A DNA stretch of 64,000 nt from Lojkania enalia (lineage: Eukaryota > Ascomycota > Dothideomycetes > Pleosporales): assembly GCA_010094045.1 (NCBI GenBank), contig ML986712.1, positions 64,249 to 128,248 of the forward strand. Direction: 5' to 3'. Shown one piece after another: positions 11,812 to 21,921 of this stretch. A model generated the notes under the pieces. That model ran no database searches and had not been told where the DNA came from. It worked only from the letters and a program-made list of their open reading frames with translations. A program made the position numbers and the translations under genes. The stretch's first letter is position 1, and every line of letters begins with the position of its first letter.

Positions 11812-12260
11812 GTTACTATTTTAAAATCCCTATTCCGCCATATCTATACCTATTAGCCGGAATTATCACCTATATAAGCCTTCATGCTTTAGCATCAAGA
11901 AGTTCGGCCTTTTTGTTTCTGATAATAACTATCTTGTACTACTCAGGATACTAGTAGCGGAAATTGAGAGCTAACCATTGTATAAGCTAAAAAGCTATGG
12001 GGATCATTTAGTTTAAGTTGTAGATAGTAACGTTCTGTGGAGAGCGCATACCCAATTTCAGTAGCATGCATTTTAATAAGGAGCATCGCATGGCCTTTCT
12101 AACCGTGTATATCATGTCCATTAAGAATAGATACATCGCCGGCCATTTATAGCATTCTGTTCTCCATAAAACTATGAGATTGCATAGAATACTTTACTTA
12201 CACATCTTTTTCCGTTCCTAGTGAGGTTACCATATTCATCATGGCCACAATGACAACAAT
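11812..12260. other. Intergenic, nothing recognised
   Basis: Moderately AT-rich DNA between the 2EXR relic and the 3' end of the intact 2EXR gene. No open frame of interest, repeat or RNA gene seen. Confidence 0.5.
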
Positions 12261-13157
12261 CTACACCCTTTTATCCTCCGAACTCCTTACCACCAAACAA
12301 CACCCATGCTCTCCAGACTGAAACCCAAACTCCGCCCCCTCCCCAACCAACCGCTCCCCCACCCTCCGCATCTCCCTCTCCAACAACACCACAACCTTCT
12401 CTAAAGGCATCTCATCGATCCCCATCCACAAGGAAAAAAAGTACGAAACATCAATCTTCAATACCCCTAGCCCCCCAATACCGTCGAAGACAGAAAGATC
12501 CACAGACTCCATTTTCATCATCTCATGCCCATTGAGCACCATTGTTACACTCACACGCTTCAGACTATGGCCACTAGTTAATATAGTGGAGAGCGTATGT
12601 AGAAAGTGCAAGTCCAGTTGATTTGGCCCGACCACGGCCTCATCCGCAAAGAAATCGCCCCGCAAGCGCAATGAACCGAGTGTCAGGAACAGTCCGCGCC
12701 CGCACGAAGGTAATAATAAAGGGTGCCGGTGGCGCGGGATGGGCATCAAGCGCCACATCTGCGTGTCAGGGTGCTCTCTCATGCTGCATCGCCAGATAGA
12801 CTGGCGGCGCAGCTCCGCGAGACCTTCGTCGAGGATCGCTTTATTGGTAAGGAGCCAGGTTGGGAGCTTTTCTTCGTCCTCGAGAGCAGTGCTAAGGGAG
12901 CGGTCGTAAGTTGCGGTGAATTGGCAGCCTTTGTAGTTTACTCGGATAGGCGGAGATGCGAGCCATATGTATGTGTAGATGATGTCTCGTAGCTCGCGGG
13001 GAAGGGAGAAGAAGGATAGTCCACAGCCCTGTTGTAACATTGGAGAGTTGGATAGCGTTGATGCGGCATTGTCGGGATTCAAAATTTCGATATCTTTCAA
13101 GGCCTCCATTATTACTGCACGAGCCTCTATCGGAATGGTGGATTCTGGGCTATCCAA
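12261..13157 (-). CDS. 2EXR-domain fungal protein of unknown function
   Basis: Single-exon gene, 298 residues, ATG at 13157. The 2EXR module begins at about residue 48 (LSFFSLPRELRDIIYTYIW) and continues through PTWLLTNKAILDEGLAELRRQSIW, the second conserved helix that follows a 'large-cluster-of-loose-residues' loop in this family. The rest has the leucine-rich pattern common downstream of the domain (LRLRGDFFADEAVV, LHFLHTLSTIL). No enzyme motif. Codon choice changes along the gene: the 5' part favours C-ending codons and the last 200 nt favour G-ending ones. A decayed relative lies about 0.7 kb downstream on the same strand, which points to local duplication. Function unknown. Confidence 0.72.
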   Translation of the reverse strand: MDSPESTIPIEARAVIMEALKDIEILNPDNAASTLSNSPMLQQGCGLSFFSLPRELRDIIYTYIWLASPPIRVNYKGCQFTATYDRSLSTALEDEEKLPTWLLTNKAILDEGLAELRRQSIWRCSMREHPDTQMWRLMPIPRHRHPLLLPSCGRGLFLTLGSLRLRGDFFADEAVVGPNQLDLHFLHTLSTILTSGHSLKRVSVTMVLNGHEMMKMESVDLSVFDGIGGLGVLKIDVSYFFSLWMGIDEMPLEKVVVLLEREMRRVGERLVGEGAEFGFQSGEHGCCLVVRSSEDKRV

Positions 13158-13760
13158 CTAGGATCTTGTGAAAGATGGATTGTTCGAAGCACTGGTGGGA
13201 CACTGTCCTGCCGGGCGGGGATGTTATAATCGTAGCGCATATTGCACTAATCCGTACTGGTGTGAGGGGTTCCCAGACGCCTTCGCCTAGTATCATGGTA
13301 CAGAAAACGCAGGAAGCAACATCCAAGTCAGCATTTCCAGCTTTGCAATAGTAGCTAATCTCCACCTCCTCCATAAGTAGTATTTACATTCGACACACGG
13401 GGTCTTCGGCATGCAGCTTGCACCCCGAGATCTCATTCCTGTGGGCATGCTAAGGAAATCGTCAACGGCATCGAGGCGCCCTTGCTTCAGTGTTCTTGTA
13501 TGTAGCATCTATGAGCTCCGGTCATCCGTATTGGAAGGAAATGATCTTTTCTCCCTTTTCATAATAATGTTCATTATTTTGCTACCTAAGACTAAACCGA
13601 AAACTCAAGTCTATATTTGCTTAATATCTATAGTTGATTACGCTCTAGATTCTCCGTGCATAAAGATCCCGTTTTGAATGTGATTGATCGACTTCTCAAC
13701 CAGTGTTTCAAATGCTAAACTTACGTAGCGTTCGAAGCCATTGAGTGTCCAGCGCTCGAT
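13158..13760. other. Intergenic with short unassigned frames
   Basis: Minus-strand frames at 13374-13150 and 13508-13293 (the latter with several cysteines) overlap and are too short and isolated to call. Otherwise nothing recognised. Confidence 0.4.
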
Positions 13761-15446
13761 CTACATCTGTGCACAATCCGAATCCCTTGGATCAAAATCG
13801 AGTCCATCCGTATCGTAGTCTTCTGAATCGCCTTCGTAATTATCAAACCAGTAATCTTCAGTATAAAAGTCGCTGTCGCTATCAGTGTCGTAGAACGAAT
13901 CGAGGAAATCTTCATCAAGCATGGACCGATGAGCCATCTCTTCCATCATAAGCGCTTGCATCGATCGCTCCTGGTGGAGGTGGAATGAAATCCCCAGCAC
14001 TCTAAAGAGTTCCTTCAACTGATCGCGCTCGCCTTCCTCCCAGCCCACGCCAGGCGTCCAAGAGTAATTGTTCACGTCCACTTCTTTGAGTTGAGGGAGA
14101 TTTCGATGGGCATGATGGGCCAGGTCCAATAAAGCCGGTCTCCAATTCTTTTCATCGTTGTGTTTAATGTAAAGCCTGAGCTTCCGGACCTGAGGCGGCA
14201 GATATTGTGAGACATGAGGTGTGCCTTTTTCATCCCCAGATTCGAAGATTCCTTTCGTGTTTGAGAAGGCTCGGACTCCAATGACAAGGTCCTCCACGTT
14301 TCCCAATGCGTGGAGGTTTTCGAGCCACTCCGGATCATATTTGTGAGGTTTGGGTCGGTCCTTTTTGACCTCGTAACCCTCTTTTAGGTGCAATGTCCGA
14401 AGAGAGTCCTTGTGCTTCAGAAGCGCTGCTACAAGACTTGGATGATGTATCTTAGGTCTATAAATCGCCCAGATAGGTGGAATATCTTCCATTATAGGGA
14501 GGTTGTAATAATCCAATTTCAGAGTCTGGAGCGCCTTGAAGTAGTCCAGGAACTCTACTAGGGCCGAAGTAGAAATGTTCGAATCCATGAAGCAAAGCTC
14601 CTAAGCCAGAGATACTCCTTTCTCACATTTCTCAGGCTCCCATCCTAGTTCCGGAGTTAGATGAACCACCTGCGCTAGCCCTATCCACCGTAGGACCGGA
14701 AGCTGTATGACGGCATGTATGTGTTCCAGCCGCATACCACAGAGTGAGATGTTTAATTTCTGGAGGCGTTGAAATCGATTAGAACAGTCTATCACGGAGG
14801 CGCAAAGAAAGTTGAACCAAGATGGAGGGCTATCCGGGTCATAATATTTATCCATGTCACCACCGCCATCGTCAACGGCGCAGAGATCGAAGAGATTTAT
14901 TGAATGTGCCAGCAGAGTCATGAGGAGGGTCTCCTTTGTCATATTTTTCATGAATTTGTCCTCATCAGAATCTTGGGTAGCGGGGGAGTTGGATTCGTCT
15001 TGATTGTCATCCTTGTCGTCGTCATCGTCCTCCGCGTCCTTGTCCTCCTCTTCCTTAAATGAGGTGGTCTTCCATGTCTCATCGTCCCTACCGTTCCTAT
15101 CGACTACGCACCAACGTATGGACCTAATGTGATTTCCCAGTTCGGGTTCATTGGTGATGCTGCGCACGAGCTTCCGTATGTTAATTCCGCCATCGTCAAT
15201 GTCCCTATATATATATGGTATCGCCAGGCGATGAAATCGGCGGTTCGTCAAGGCAAAGTTGCATAGAGTCCGCAAGTGATTATTTCTTTTAGAGAATTTT
15301 CTAGTGGGAAAACGATCGAGTATGTTGAGGACCAATTCATCGGGGAGGATTTCCAAAGATATAGATGTTGAGCCTGCTTCCATGTTGTCTTTCAAGACCT
15401 TTCCCTCTATCTTCAGGATGTCAGAATCCGTTGAAGGATTGGTCAT
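13761..15446 (-). pseudogene. F-box/leucine-rich protein interrupted by one in-frame TAG
   Basis: Reading from the ATG at 15446, 281 codons end at TAG 14603-14601. The same frame then stays open without a break to 13761, giving another 279 codons. The first part has an F-box-like segment at residues 30-80 (LEILPDELVLNILDRFP and FALTNRRFHRLAIPYIYRDI), then a long acidic run rich in Asp. The second part has leucine-rich segments (LVEFLDYFKALQTLKLDYY, LRTLHLKEGY) and an acidic C-terminus. F-box proteins act as substrate adaptors of SCF ubiquitin ligases. The stop lies in SLA-stop-ELCF, where Gln (CAG to TAG) would restore one protein of about 561 residues. It may be a young pseudogene, an assembly error, stop readthrough, or two separate products (an internal ATG lies at 14588). 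Confidence 0.7.
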
Positions 15447-16503
15447 TGCATCGCTAATATTTCATTATGAAGTTAGAATTTCAAGAAATGGGTGGAAGAC
15501 TTTCCGTCACAAAGACGTTACAGTGATAAGTGGGGCGCACAGGCATTTGGTGCGGGGCAACGGGTAGGTTCGACGGTGTGAGAGGTTAGCGAGGCGCTTG
15601 CCCGCACGGAGTTGGCACCGTGGCACGTTTGTATGGATTCCAGATGTCTTAGGTGCCGCTTAAGCTGTCAGATGAAGTCTTTTGTGCCGATACCACATTT
15701 TTAATTGGGTGGACAAGTGCGTTTATCATGAAAAGTAATTACAGAATGTTACATCGAAGGATCGATTCATAGAGGTGCAAATAGCCGCCCACATCGGTAT
15801 CTTTTTACTACTATACATATGATAGCTTTTCGTGACAGTCCATGACTCGTATGCTCCCGTCTTACCTCATCTGCTTGGATATCTAGCTGCCTTGGTACCT
15901 AGCTACCTTAGTGCTCGAGGCAAAGGTTATTTCTAGGCCTAAATTGGACTGCTCAAGCAGATAGCTGCCGATCACTCTGTACCAGCCACCGCCGTGATCA
16001 TGCTATGCTATGCTCTCACTACTGCTTTATATACTGCGCTTGTTCAAAAGATCACAAATTTTCAATTTATCTGCTTAAATATATACATGTGTCACCAAGA
16101 GTACACTTTCACTAATCACTATGTCGTACAGTATAGAAGTCTCAACCTTTGAAGCACAAGGCAAGCTTTTCTTGATTTTACAACTAAATCAAGTGCAAAT
16201 ATGTTGCACTCAATCGACCAAAACCAAGTAATAACAATACTCTTTTTTTGACCAGCAAAAAAACTTCTGTAGCGAGAGTCAAAGCATAATGAAACCTAAC
16301 ATCATGATTTTCCAAATGCTCAGGTGCGGACTTGGAAGTCATATGCTAATTCTCGTATCGTAGGTGCGCCCAATTTCAGCCTTCCTACCTATCCAATAAA
16401 AAAAAAAATTCGACAGAAGTCCCTAGCGCATTATCTCCCTAGTTTACTCATCGACCTTTCCGTGAGTCACATGTATTCAACTCTTTGGGTCCCTCCCAAA
16501 GCT
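15447..16503. other. Intergenic, nothing recognised
   Basis: Upstream region of the F-box gene and downstream region of the metallo-beta-lactamase gene. AT-rich, with short direct steps such as gatatctagctgccttggtacctagctacctt. No gene, RNA or mobile element seen. Confidence 0.5.
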
Positions 16504-17430
16504 CTAACCCTGCGGGGCAATACCCCAGTTCCACGCCCCCTCTGGTACCTTGAGAGGAACATGCATGAAGCGATGGCCGTGCTCATTCGATTTTGGCAGC
16601 TGACCAGCACGAATATTGAATTGCAATGATTGGTGAATCAGTTTCGGCTCTGCGAGGGTCTCGTCGCGTTGACGGCGCCAAGTGACAAATTGCTCTTCCG
16701 TCACGCCATCATGAACGTGCTTGTTGCGAGCCTTCTGTTCCGCAACGGTAGCGAAAGGCTGTGGCTCAGTGCGACCGTCACCGGGCGGGTAATCGTGGCC
16801 AGTATAGAGACGGACGTCTGGTGGCAGCGCGAGGAGTTTCATCATAGAGCTGAACAAGGCCTTGGCGTCTCCACCAGGAAAGTCGCAGCGTGCCGAGCCA
16901 ACATCAGACAAGAAGATTGAATCGCCAACGAAGACGTTTGAGCCGATCATGTAACCAACGTGATCGGGAGTGTGGCCGGGAAGGTGAATAACTCGGATGG
17001 AAAGCTTTCCCAATGGTAGAACTTCATCGTCGTCCAGCAGCTTGTCGAAAACGCCAATGTATTCCGCCTCATCGATGCCATACTTGCGAGCGAACGTATG
17101 CTGAACGCTTTCGATGCGTTTCCCGATGCAGATGTCGGGTCTCGACTTGCCGTTGCGGATCAGTTTCTGCTGTAGATATCGAGAGGCTGTGAGATGATCC
17201 GCATGGGCATGTGTTTCCAGAATTGCGACTACATTGTACCCTTTGGATTCGATGATGGAGAGCAAATTGTCGGCGGATCCAGTAGAAATAGTGTTTGTGG
17301 TACTGTCATAGTCTAGGACACTGTCAATTATGACCGTGTCTTTGGTTTCAGGATCCGCAACGATATACTGCCAAGTGCAGGTCTTTGGCTCGAAAATAGT
17401 TTCGATCAACGGTTGTTGATTGTCAGCCAT
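16504..17430 (-). CDS. Blh/ETHE1-type metallo-beta-lactamase, probable persulfide dioxygenase
   Basis: Single-exon gene for 308 residues. The metal-binding signature THAHADH is at 73-79, GHTPDH at 152-157, Asp170 in VGD and GHDY at 211-214, giving the metal ligands of the glyoxalase-II/ETHE1 branch. Longer stretches (SDVGSARCDFPGGDA at 175-189, FVTWRRQRDETL, LQFNIRAGQLP near the C-terminus) match the bacterial Blh/SdoA subgroup more than animal ETHE1. Those enzymes oxidise glutathione persulfide to sulfite and glutathione in sulfide detoxification; here the activity is inferred. No clear mitochondrial presequence is seen, so the cytosol is plausible. It is transcribed away from a YeeE/YedE transporter 537 bp off, the same partnership as in bacterial blh operons. 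No introns, which fits transfer from a bacterium but does not prove it. Confidence 0.88.
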   Translation of the reverse strand: MADNQQPLIETIFEPKTCTWQYIVADPETKDTVIIDSVLDYDSTTNTISTGSADNLLSIIESKGYNVVAILETHAHADHLTASRYLQQKLIRNGKSRPDICIGKRIESVQHTFARKYGIDEAEYIGVFDKLLDDDEVLPLGKLSIRVIHLPGHTPDHVGYMIGSNVFVGDSIFLSDVGSARCDFPGGDAKALFSSMMKLLALPPDVRLYTGHDYPPGDGRTEPQPFATVAEQKARNKHVHDGVTEEQFVTWRRQRDETLAEPKLIHQSLQFNIRAGQLPKSNEHGHRFMHVPLKVPEGAWNWGIAPQG

Positions 17431-17967
17431 TTTAAGTGGTCAAAGCAAAAAAATTTTGTGTCGAGAAGTTGCTTTATGCTTCTGTTGAGATGTTGATTTG
17501 TGCCTTGTTTGACTTGTTCTACAAAACCATTCGGGACATGGGCAACTTGATATATAGGTCCATATCCCCTATGCCGAGCTCTAGATTAACAGCATATACG
17601 TCAGCAAACCTGCTCGGAAGATGTCACTTCGGCGAGATGGGCTGATGGCAAACAAGCAGTCAGTGAAACTTCAAGGTCACGTGCGGCATTTATAAAGTCG
17701 GATGAGTAAACCAATGGCAAAGGTCGGCGATTGTCACGTAACCGCCGACCCAAGGTGGTCGCCGACTACGAGTGCAGGGGCTACCACCTCGGGATTGAAA
17801 TTGGAAGAAGGGACTGGTTTTCTGCATGATTAATCCATAATTGCCTTCGTGATCTCTTTTTCGATGTATTTATACTTGTGAGACGTAAATATTGCACATT
17901 TTTCCTCATTTTAAACCTAGGATACTGCTACAACATTCTCCGAACTCTCTTTAAAGCTCTATAAACT
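17431..17967. promoter_or_regulatory. Divergent promoter of the persulfide dioxygenase/YeeE pair
   Basis: This 537-bp gap must carry the control elements of both genes. Between 17722 and 17767 sit three close matches to one element: GGTCGGCGA (17722-17730, inverse of TCGCCGACC), CCGCCGACC (17742-17750) and TCGCCGACT (17759-17767). A TCACGTG element lies near 17683; in yeast this is the core of the Cbf1 site used at sulfur genes, though CACGTG is common elsewhere in this window. No factor can be named from sequence. Confidence 0.6.
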
Positions 17968-19056
17968 ATGGATAGTCCCGATTTAATTACCCACCTCCTA
18001 TCTGGGGCAGCTTTCGGTGCAGCTCTTACATTCTCAGGAGTATGGAGTCCAACAACAATTGTCGATCAGATGTATTTTCGAGATTTTCGCATGCTCAAGG
18101 TTTTCCTAACTGCAAGTGGTGCAAGTGCGTACGTACTGTCGTTATTACCGCCGTTGCTTGCATCTATTATCTGATAGTTGCATACTGACGAAACCGATTC
18201 CAGGCTAGTTTTGCATATCCTGTCGCGAAAACAGTTTGCTCGACCTCCATCCTGTTTAGGTCTCCGTGGTCAATATGATGGAAATATAATTGGAGGAGCT
18301 ATGGTAGGCATCGGTATGACGCTCACAGGTGCTTGCCCCGGAACGGTGCTCATTCAGGTTGCCACCGGCACCTATCCTGGAATATATTCTTTCGTAGGTG
18401 GGCTTGGTGGAGGCATCGTCTATACCGGCATCCAGAGCGCGCTCCACCGTAGCACAGCTTCAAGCTGCCCTCCATCGACACTTACGTTACATGAAAAGTA
18501 CCATATCAATTCGAACCTCGCTATCATTACATACGCGGCCCTTTGCTCGGCCATGGTTGCCGGTTTAACGCACTTCCTCCCAGAGACGGATACGCGTGTC
18601 AAGTTCCTTCCCCCTATCTTAGGGGGCTTGCTTATCGGTGCAACTCAGCTTGCCTCAATAATATTCCGAAAATCTCCAGTAGGGATATCTACAGCATACG
18701 AAGAGCAAGGGTCATGCTTCTGGAGCATGTTCTCGGGGTGGAAAAAATCTGAAGATGGGAAGACGAAAAAACCTAATTTTCACGCCACGTTCTTTGCAGG
18801 CGGCGTGATGCTTGGCGCATTTGTTCTTACGCAAGCAATGCCAGAGCTTTTGTCAACTGTTTCGACGCAGTCTTTGGACATTTCCCCGTTAAGAGCAGCT
18901 ATGGGAGGATTGATCATGGTCCTAGGCGCTAGGCTTGCGGGTGGCTGTACCTCGGGCCATGGAATTAGTGGTATGAGCCTCCTCGCAACTTCCAGCATCG
19001 TATCAGTAATGAGTATGTTTGCTGGCGGGATGGGGCTCGCGCAACTGATGGGATAG
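17968..19056 (+). CDS. Fused YeeE/YedE-family sulfur transporter
   Basis: Exons 17968-18128 and 18204-19056 (75-nt intron, donor GTACGT, acceptor CAG) encode 337 residues with about nine hydrophobic segments. Two repeats of the YeeE/YedE fold are visible. The first has MVGIGMTLTGACPGT with its Cys at about 98, and the second has LGARLAGGCTSGHG with Cys at about 302. In bacterial thiosulfate importer TsuA and in PmpA/PmpB these Gly-Cys motifs line the pathway for the reduced sulfur substrate. In the bacterial blh locus the halves are separate genes; here they are one polypeptide, with a hydrophilic linker (SGWKKSEDGKTKKPN) between them. Substrate (thiosulfate, persulfide, sulfide) and membrane are inferences. 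Divergent to the persulfide dioxygenase gene. Confidence 0.88.
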
Positions 19057-20003
19057 TGTGACTTCCCTGGCTTCAGTCAGACGTTAACGTGTCTTATAGT
19101 AAGATGTTTTGGGTATAGTTCGGGGGCTGGTAGTTTAGACAGCATAGTGCTCAGCTTGGCACAGCTTGGAGATATAATTAAGACATGAACAGATTAGGAA
19201 GATTTCACGTGCTCTTGATGAAACAGTTATATTGGAGACGGCTGATATGTTCAGAGGATATGTCAGGAGAATGGGAACTTGGACTTCCGCTCGAACGGCT
19301 CGTTAGGTTATCATCGTACTGCATCCGCTTTCTAGAAGAAATGCATGCGAAATCAAGAATTTGTAATGTTCGACATGCTAATTGAGCATTATCGTGTTGA
19401 GCCACATAACGGTATTTCGGCAACTCGGTGAATGTGGAGAAACCACTGCAGCCAAGTCTCGAGGCTTGAAGGTCGGCGACCAGTTGACACTAAGCCAAAC
19501 AAGGCACCTTGAAGTGGCGATGGTCTATCCCAGCAAAGGCAGACGTCGCCATGACTGTTAGAAAATTCGCCGCCACAATACATTTGCACTCTTGGGCTTC
19601 ATACAAAAGTACCTAAGGGAGATTATTCTATCACGTGATGTAAAACTTGTCCAAATGTAGACCAATCAGATACTGTCCCGACCTCACCTGAGTAGAGAAT
19701 CATATTTTAAAAATTCACCATTAAATTCCTCGCAGAGGTCTTTAGATCGAGATTCCCTAGTGCCTTATAGGTGGTTAGTATTTGCTATGAAGCAATCACG
19801 ATCGGCAAAATTCGCCGACCACTTTTCGTAATATCACACTGGTGTACACTTCGCCGTTTCTCGTTCCCGGAGAATCCCCTCTGACAATTATCAGGCAATG
19901 GGCTACACATTCCACGTTCATATCCCCAGCAAGGAAAACCTGATTCGTCATAGCCCCGACTTTCCAACTCACTGTGTGCTCAAAAGAACCACTCCGCTTC
20001 AGA
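19057..20003. promoter_or_regulatory. YeeE to DUF1275 intergenic region with shared motifs
   Basis: No gene supported. The element of the divergent promoter recurs here: GGTCGGCGACC at 19471-19481, an exact 5-1-5 palindrome, and TCGCCGACC at 19812-19820, about 185 bp before the DUF1275 start codon. TCACGTGA (palindromic E-box) lies around 19633. Reads as the promoter of the DUF1275 gene at its right end. Confidence 0.5.
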
Positions 20004-20927
20004 ATGCCCGATAACCCCGACGCCCAGCGCTCTTGTTCTTCCAGTGAGGTACCGCCAGTATCTGCCGAGCGCAAAACTCATACCAGATCCCTTCGGTCCT
20101 ATCTTTCCACTTCCATCCGCGACGGTCATCATTCAGATCTCCTCTTGGAAGCCGAACTGCTTCTACTGTCATTTGCTACAGGGATTCAAGATGCAACAAC
20201 TTACCCCGATTACCAGTGTTTCGCATCTAATCAAACGGGAAACACCGTCATCATTGCTGTCGGCCTTTCCGGAATAGGCGGCGACCTCTTCTCCCTTCGG
20301 ACAGTCGGCGTATCATTAGGCGCTTTCGTCGCAGGCTGCTATATGATGGGGCAAATTGGGAATCTATTCGGACCGCGAAAACGAATTTGGCTATTTATCA
20401 GCAATGTTATACAAACAGCCCTAGTTTATGCAGCAGTTGCTATTCAGTGGAGTGTGAGCTCCAATTCAGAAAGCATTGCTATGGGTGTGATCGCCTTGTT
20501 GGCGTTTTCGTCCGGAGGGCAGGTCGCCATGGCGCGGCCCTTAAATATCCCGCAAATCACAACCGTATGTATTAGGCCGTATGAGAACTCTGCTCCAGCC
20601 CAATAATAACCACCGTGTTCCTAGGCTATGGCAACAGCCGCCTATGCCGATCTACTCGTGGACCCGCGTCTGCACTCACTACATAACCGGCAACGTAACC
20701 GCCGGTTCCTATTTCTAGTTATGTTGGCAACCGGGTCTTTTGTTGGTGCTTTCGCACACTCGCGTGTGAATTCAGCTTTCGCACTACTATTATCAGCGAT
20801 TGGTAAAACCATCGTCACTGTGCTGATGCTATTCAACGTCTCCGAGTGTGCGGAAGCAAACGGTCAGATAGCCGCACAAAACTCGATAGGTAGAACTGAG
20901 AACCGAGCGTCATCAACTAGGAGGTGA
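20004..20927 (+). CDS. DUF1275 (YoaK-like) membrane protein
   Basis: Exons 20004-20564 and 20625-20927 encode 287 residues; the ATG at 20004 is the first in frame. After a Ser-rich, charged N-terminus come about six hydrophobic helices. The signature is LSFATGIQDATTYPDYQCFASNQTGN written in two parts: the first helix ending in ATGIQDATTY and then FASNQTGNTVIIAVGL. These are hallmarks of the DUF1275 family, known in bacteria as YoaK and widespread in fungi. A matching late motif is SGGQVAMARPLNIPQITT spliced to AMATAAYADLL. The biochemical role of the family is not established. It shares an upstream motif with the sulfur pair to its left, so co-regulation is possible. Confidence 0.85.
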
Positions 20928-21423
20928 ATAATCCAAAAGTCCGGACCATGATTGAATGTAACCAAGTCCGTTCTATCAGCATGAGCTTGGTAACATCTTT
21001 GAAATTGTAGGAATATGAAGTTAACGAACCGGTGAGGTCAGGTTTTCAACCCTTTTCGATTTCCCTTCTTTATATGAATGCTTAAGGGAATTGAATAGAA
21101 CTGTGGAGTCTTTTTGCATTATCGGGCGCATACTTTCAAGTCTGCTGAAGCTAGATGGGAACATGCAGTATCTAAATATAGAGGAAACCTACGTGAAACA
21201 CTAGAAGCTCCTAGATCTTTTAACTAAACGCGACGGCTTTAGAACTACATCTCACTGAAATAGTTCTGGTGCATTTTGGCTTCAGTCTTAGACATTGTTT
21301 ACGATGTTGTTAATTAGCAACATAAAAGCACTTTGCTCATATACAATATAACTTGCGCTTAACCGTTCTAGCTACATTATATTCCTTGATTCTAAGATGG
21401 TAAACATGCTAAAATTCGATGCT
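20928..21423. other. Intergenic, AT-rich, nothing recognised
   Basis: The 3' flank of the DUF1275 gene. A+T-rich from about 21150. No open frame, repeat or RNA gene seen. Confidence 0.5.
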
Positions 21424-21860
21424 TTAAATGTCACGTGTTTCTACTATCCTATTATAGCTGGCCGGTTTTTCAGGCCTAATAGTCTCGCCACTGCTAGCCT
21501 CTGGCCAGGCAGGCCACTCACTCTCCTTCAATACATCAATATTTGCTTCAACAATTGATGCTACCTGATATGCGACATAAAATGGGGACACTAATCGATA
21601 AATGTGGATAATCCCTTGAACGCCTCAGAACTATAAATTGACATTCACCGTTTTTTGGGCATAATTACCGGAGCCTCAAGTTCTCTTGAATCTTTCCAAC
21701 TCCATACTAAATATTTAGAACGAATGAGCTTCCGTCAAGAGTAGCTTCAAAGTACGGAGTTCCGGCTTCAACTAGGGCGGGGTGATAGCATTCGTAGTAC
21801 TTGCGATTCTCTTACTACTGGATCACATTAAATCGTATTGTAAATAGTATAATTCGTATC
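21424..21860 (-). pseudogene. Unrecognised decayed gene, C-terminal part
   Basis: On the minus strand, short coding-like blocks follow one another in shifting frames: YYECYHPALVEAGTPYFEAT and DGSSFVLNI near 21800-21715, a stop, then LVSPFYVAYQVASIVEANID and LKESEWPAWPEASSGETI ending at TAA 21424-21426. TAG and TGA codons sit between the blocks. I do not recognise the family. An intron-rich intact gene is less likely because the stops are close together. Confidence 0.45.
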
Positions 21861-21921
21861 ATATCATTATTGTCAACCTATAAATTAAGCCCCAAAATCA
21901 CGCTCGGCTAATCCTACCAAT

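Noticed and set aside
17683..19640. CACGTG E-boxes as a sulfur (Cbf1-type) signature
   Set aside because: CACGTG occurs in many unrelated intergenic regions here at about the chance rate, so it cannot be used as specific evidence.
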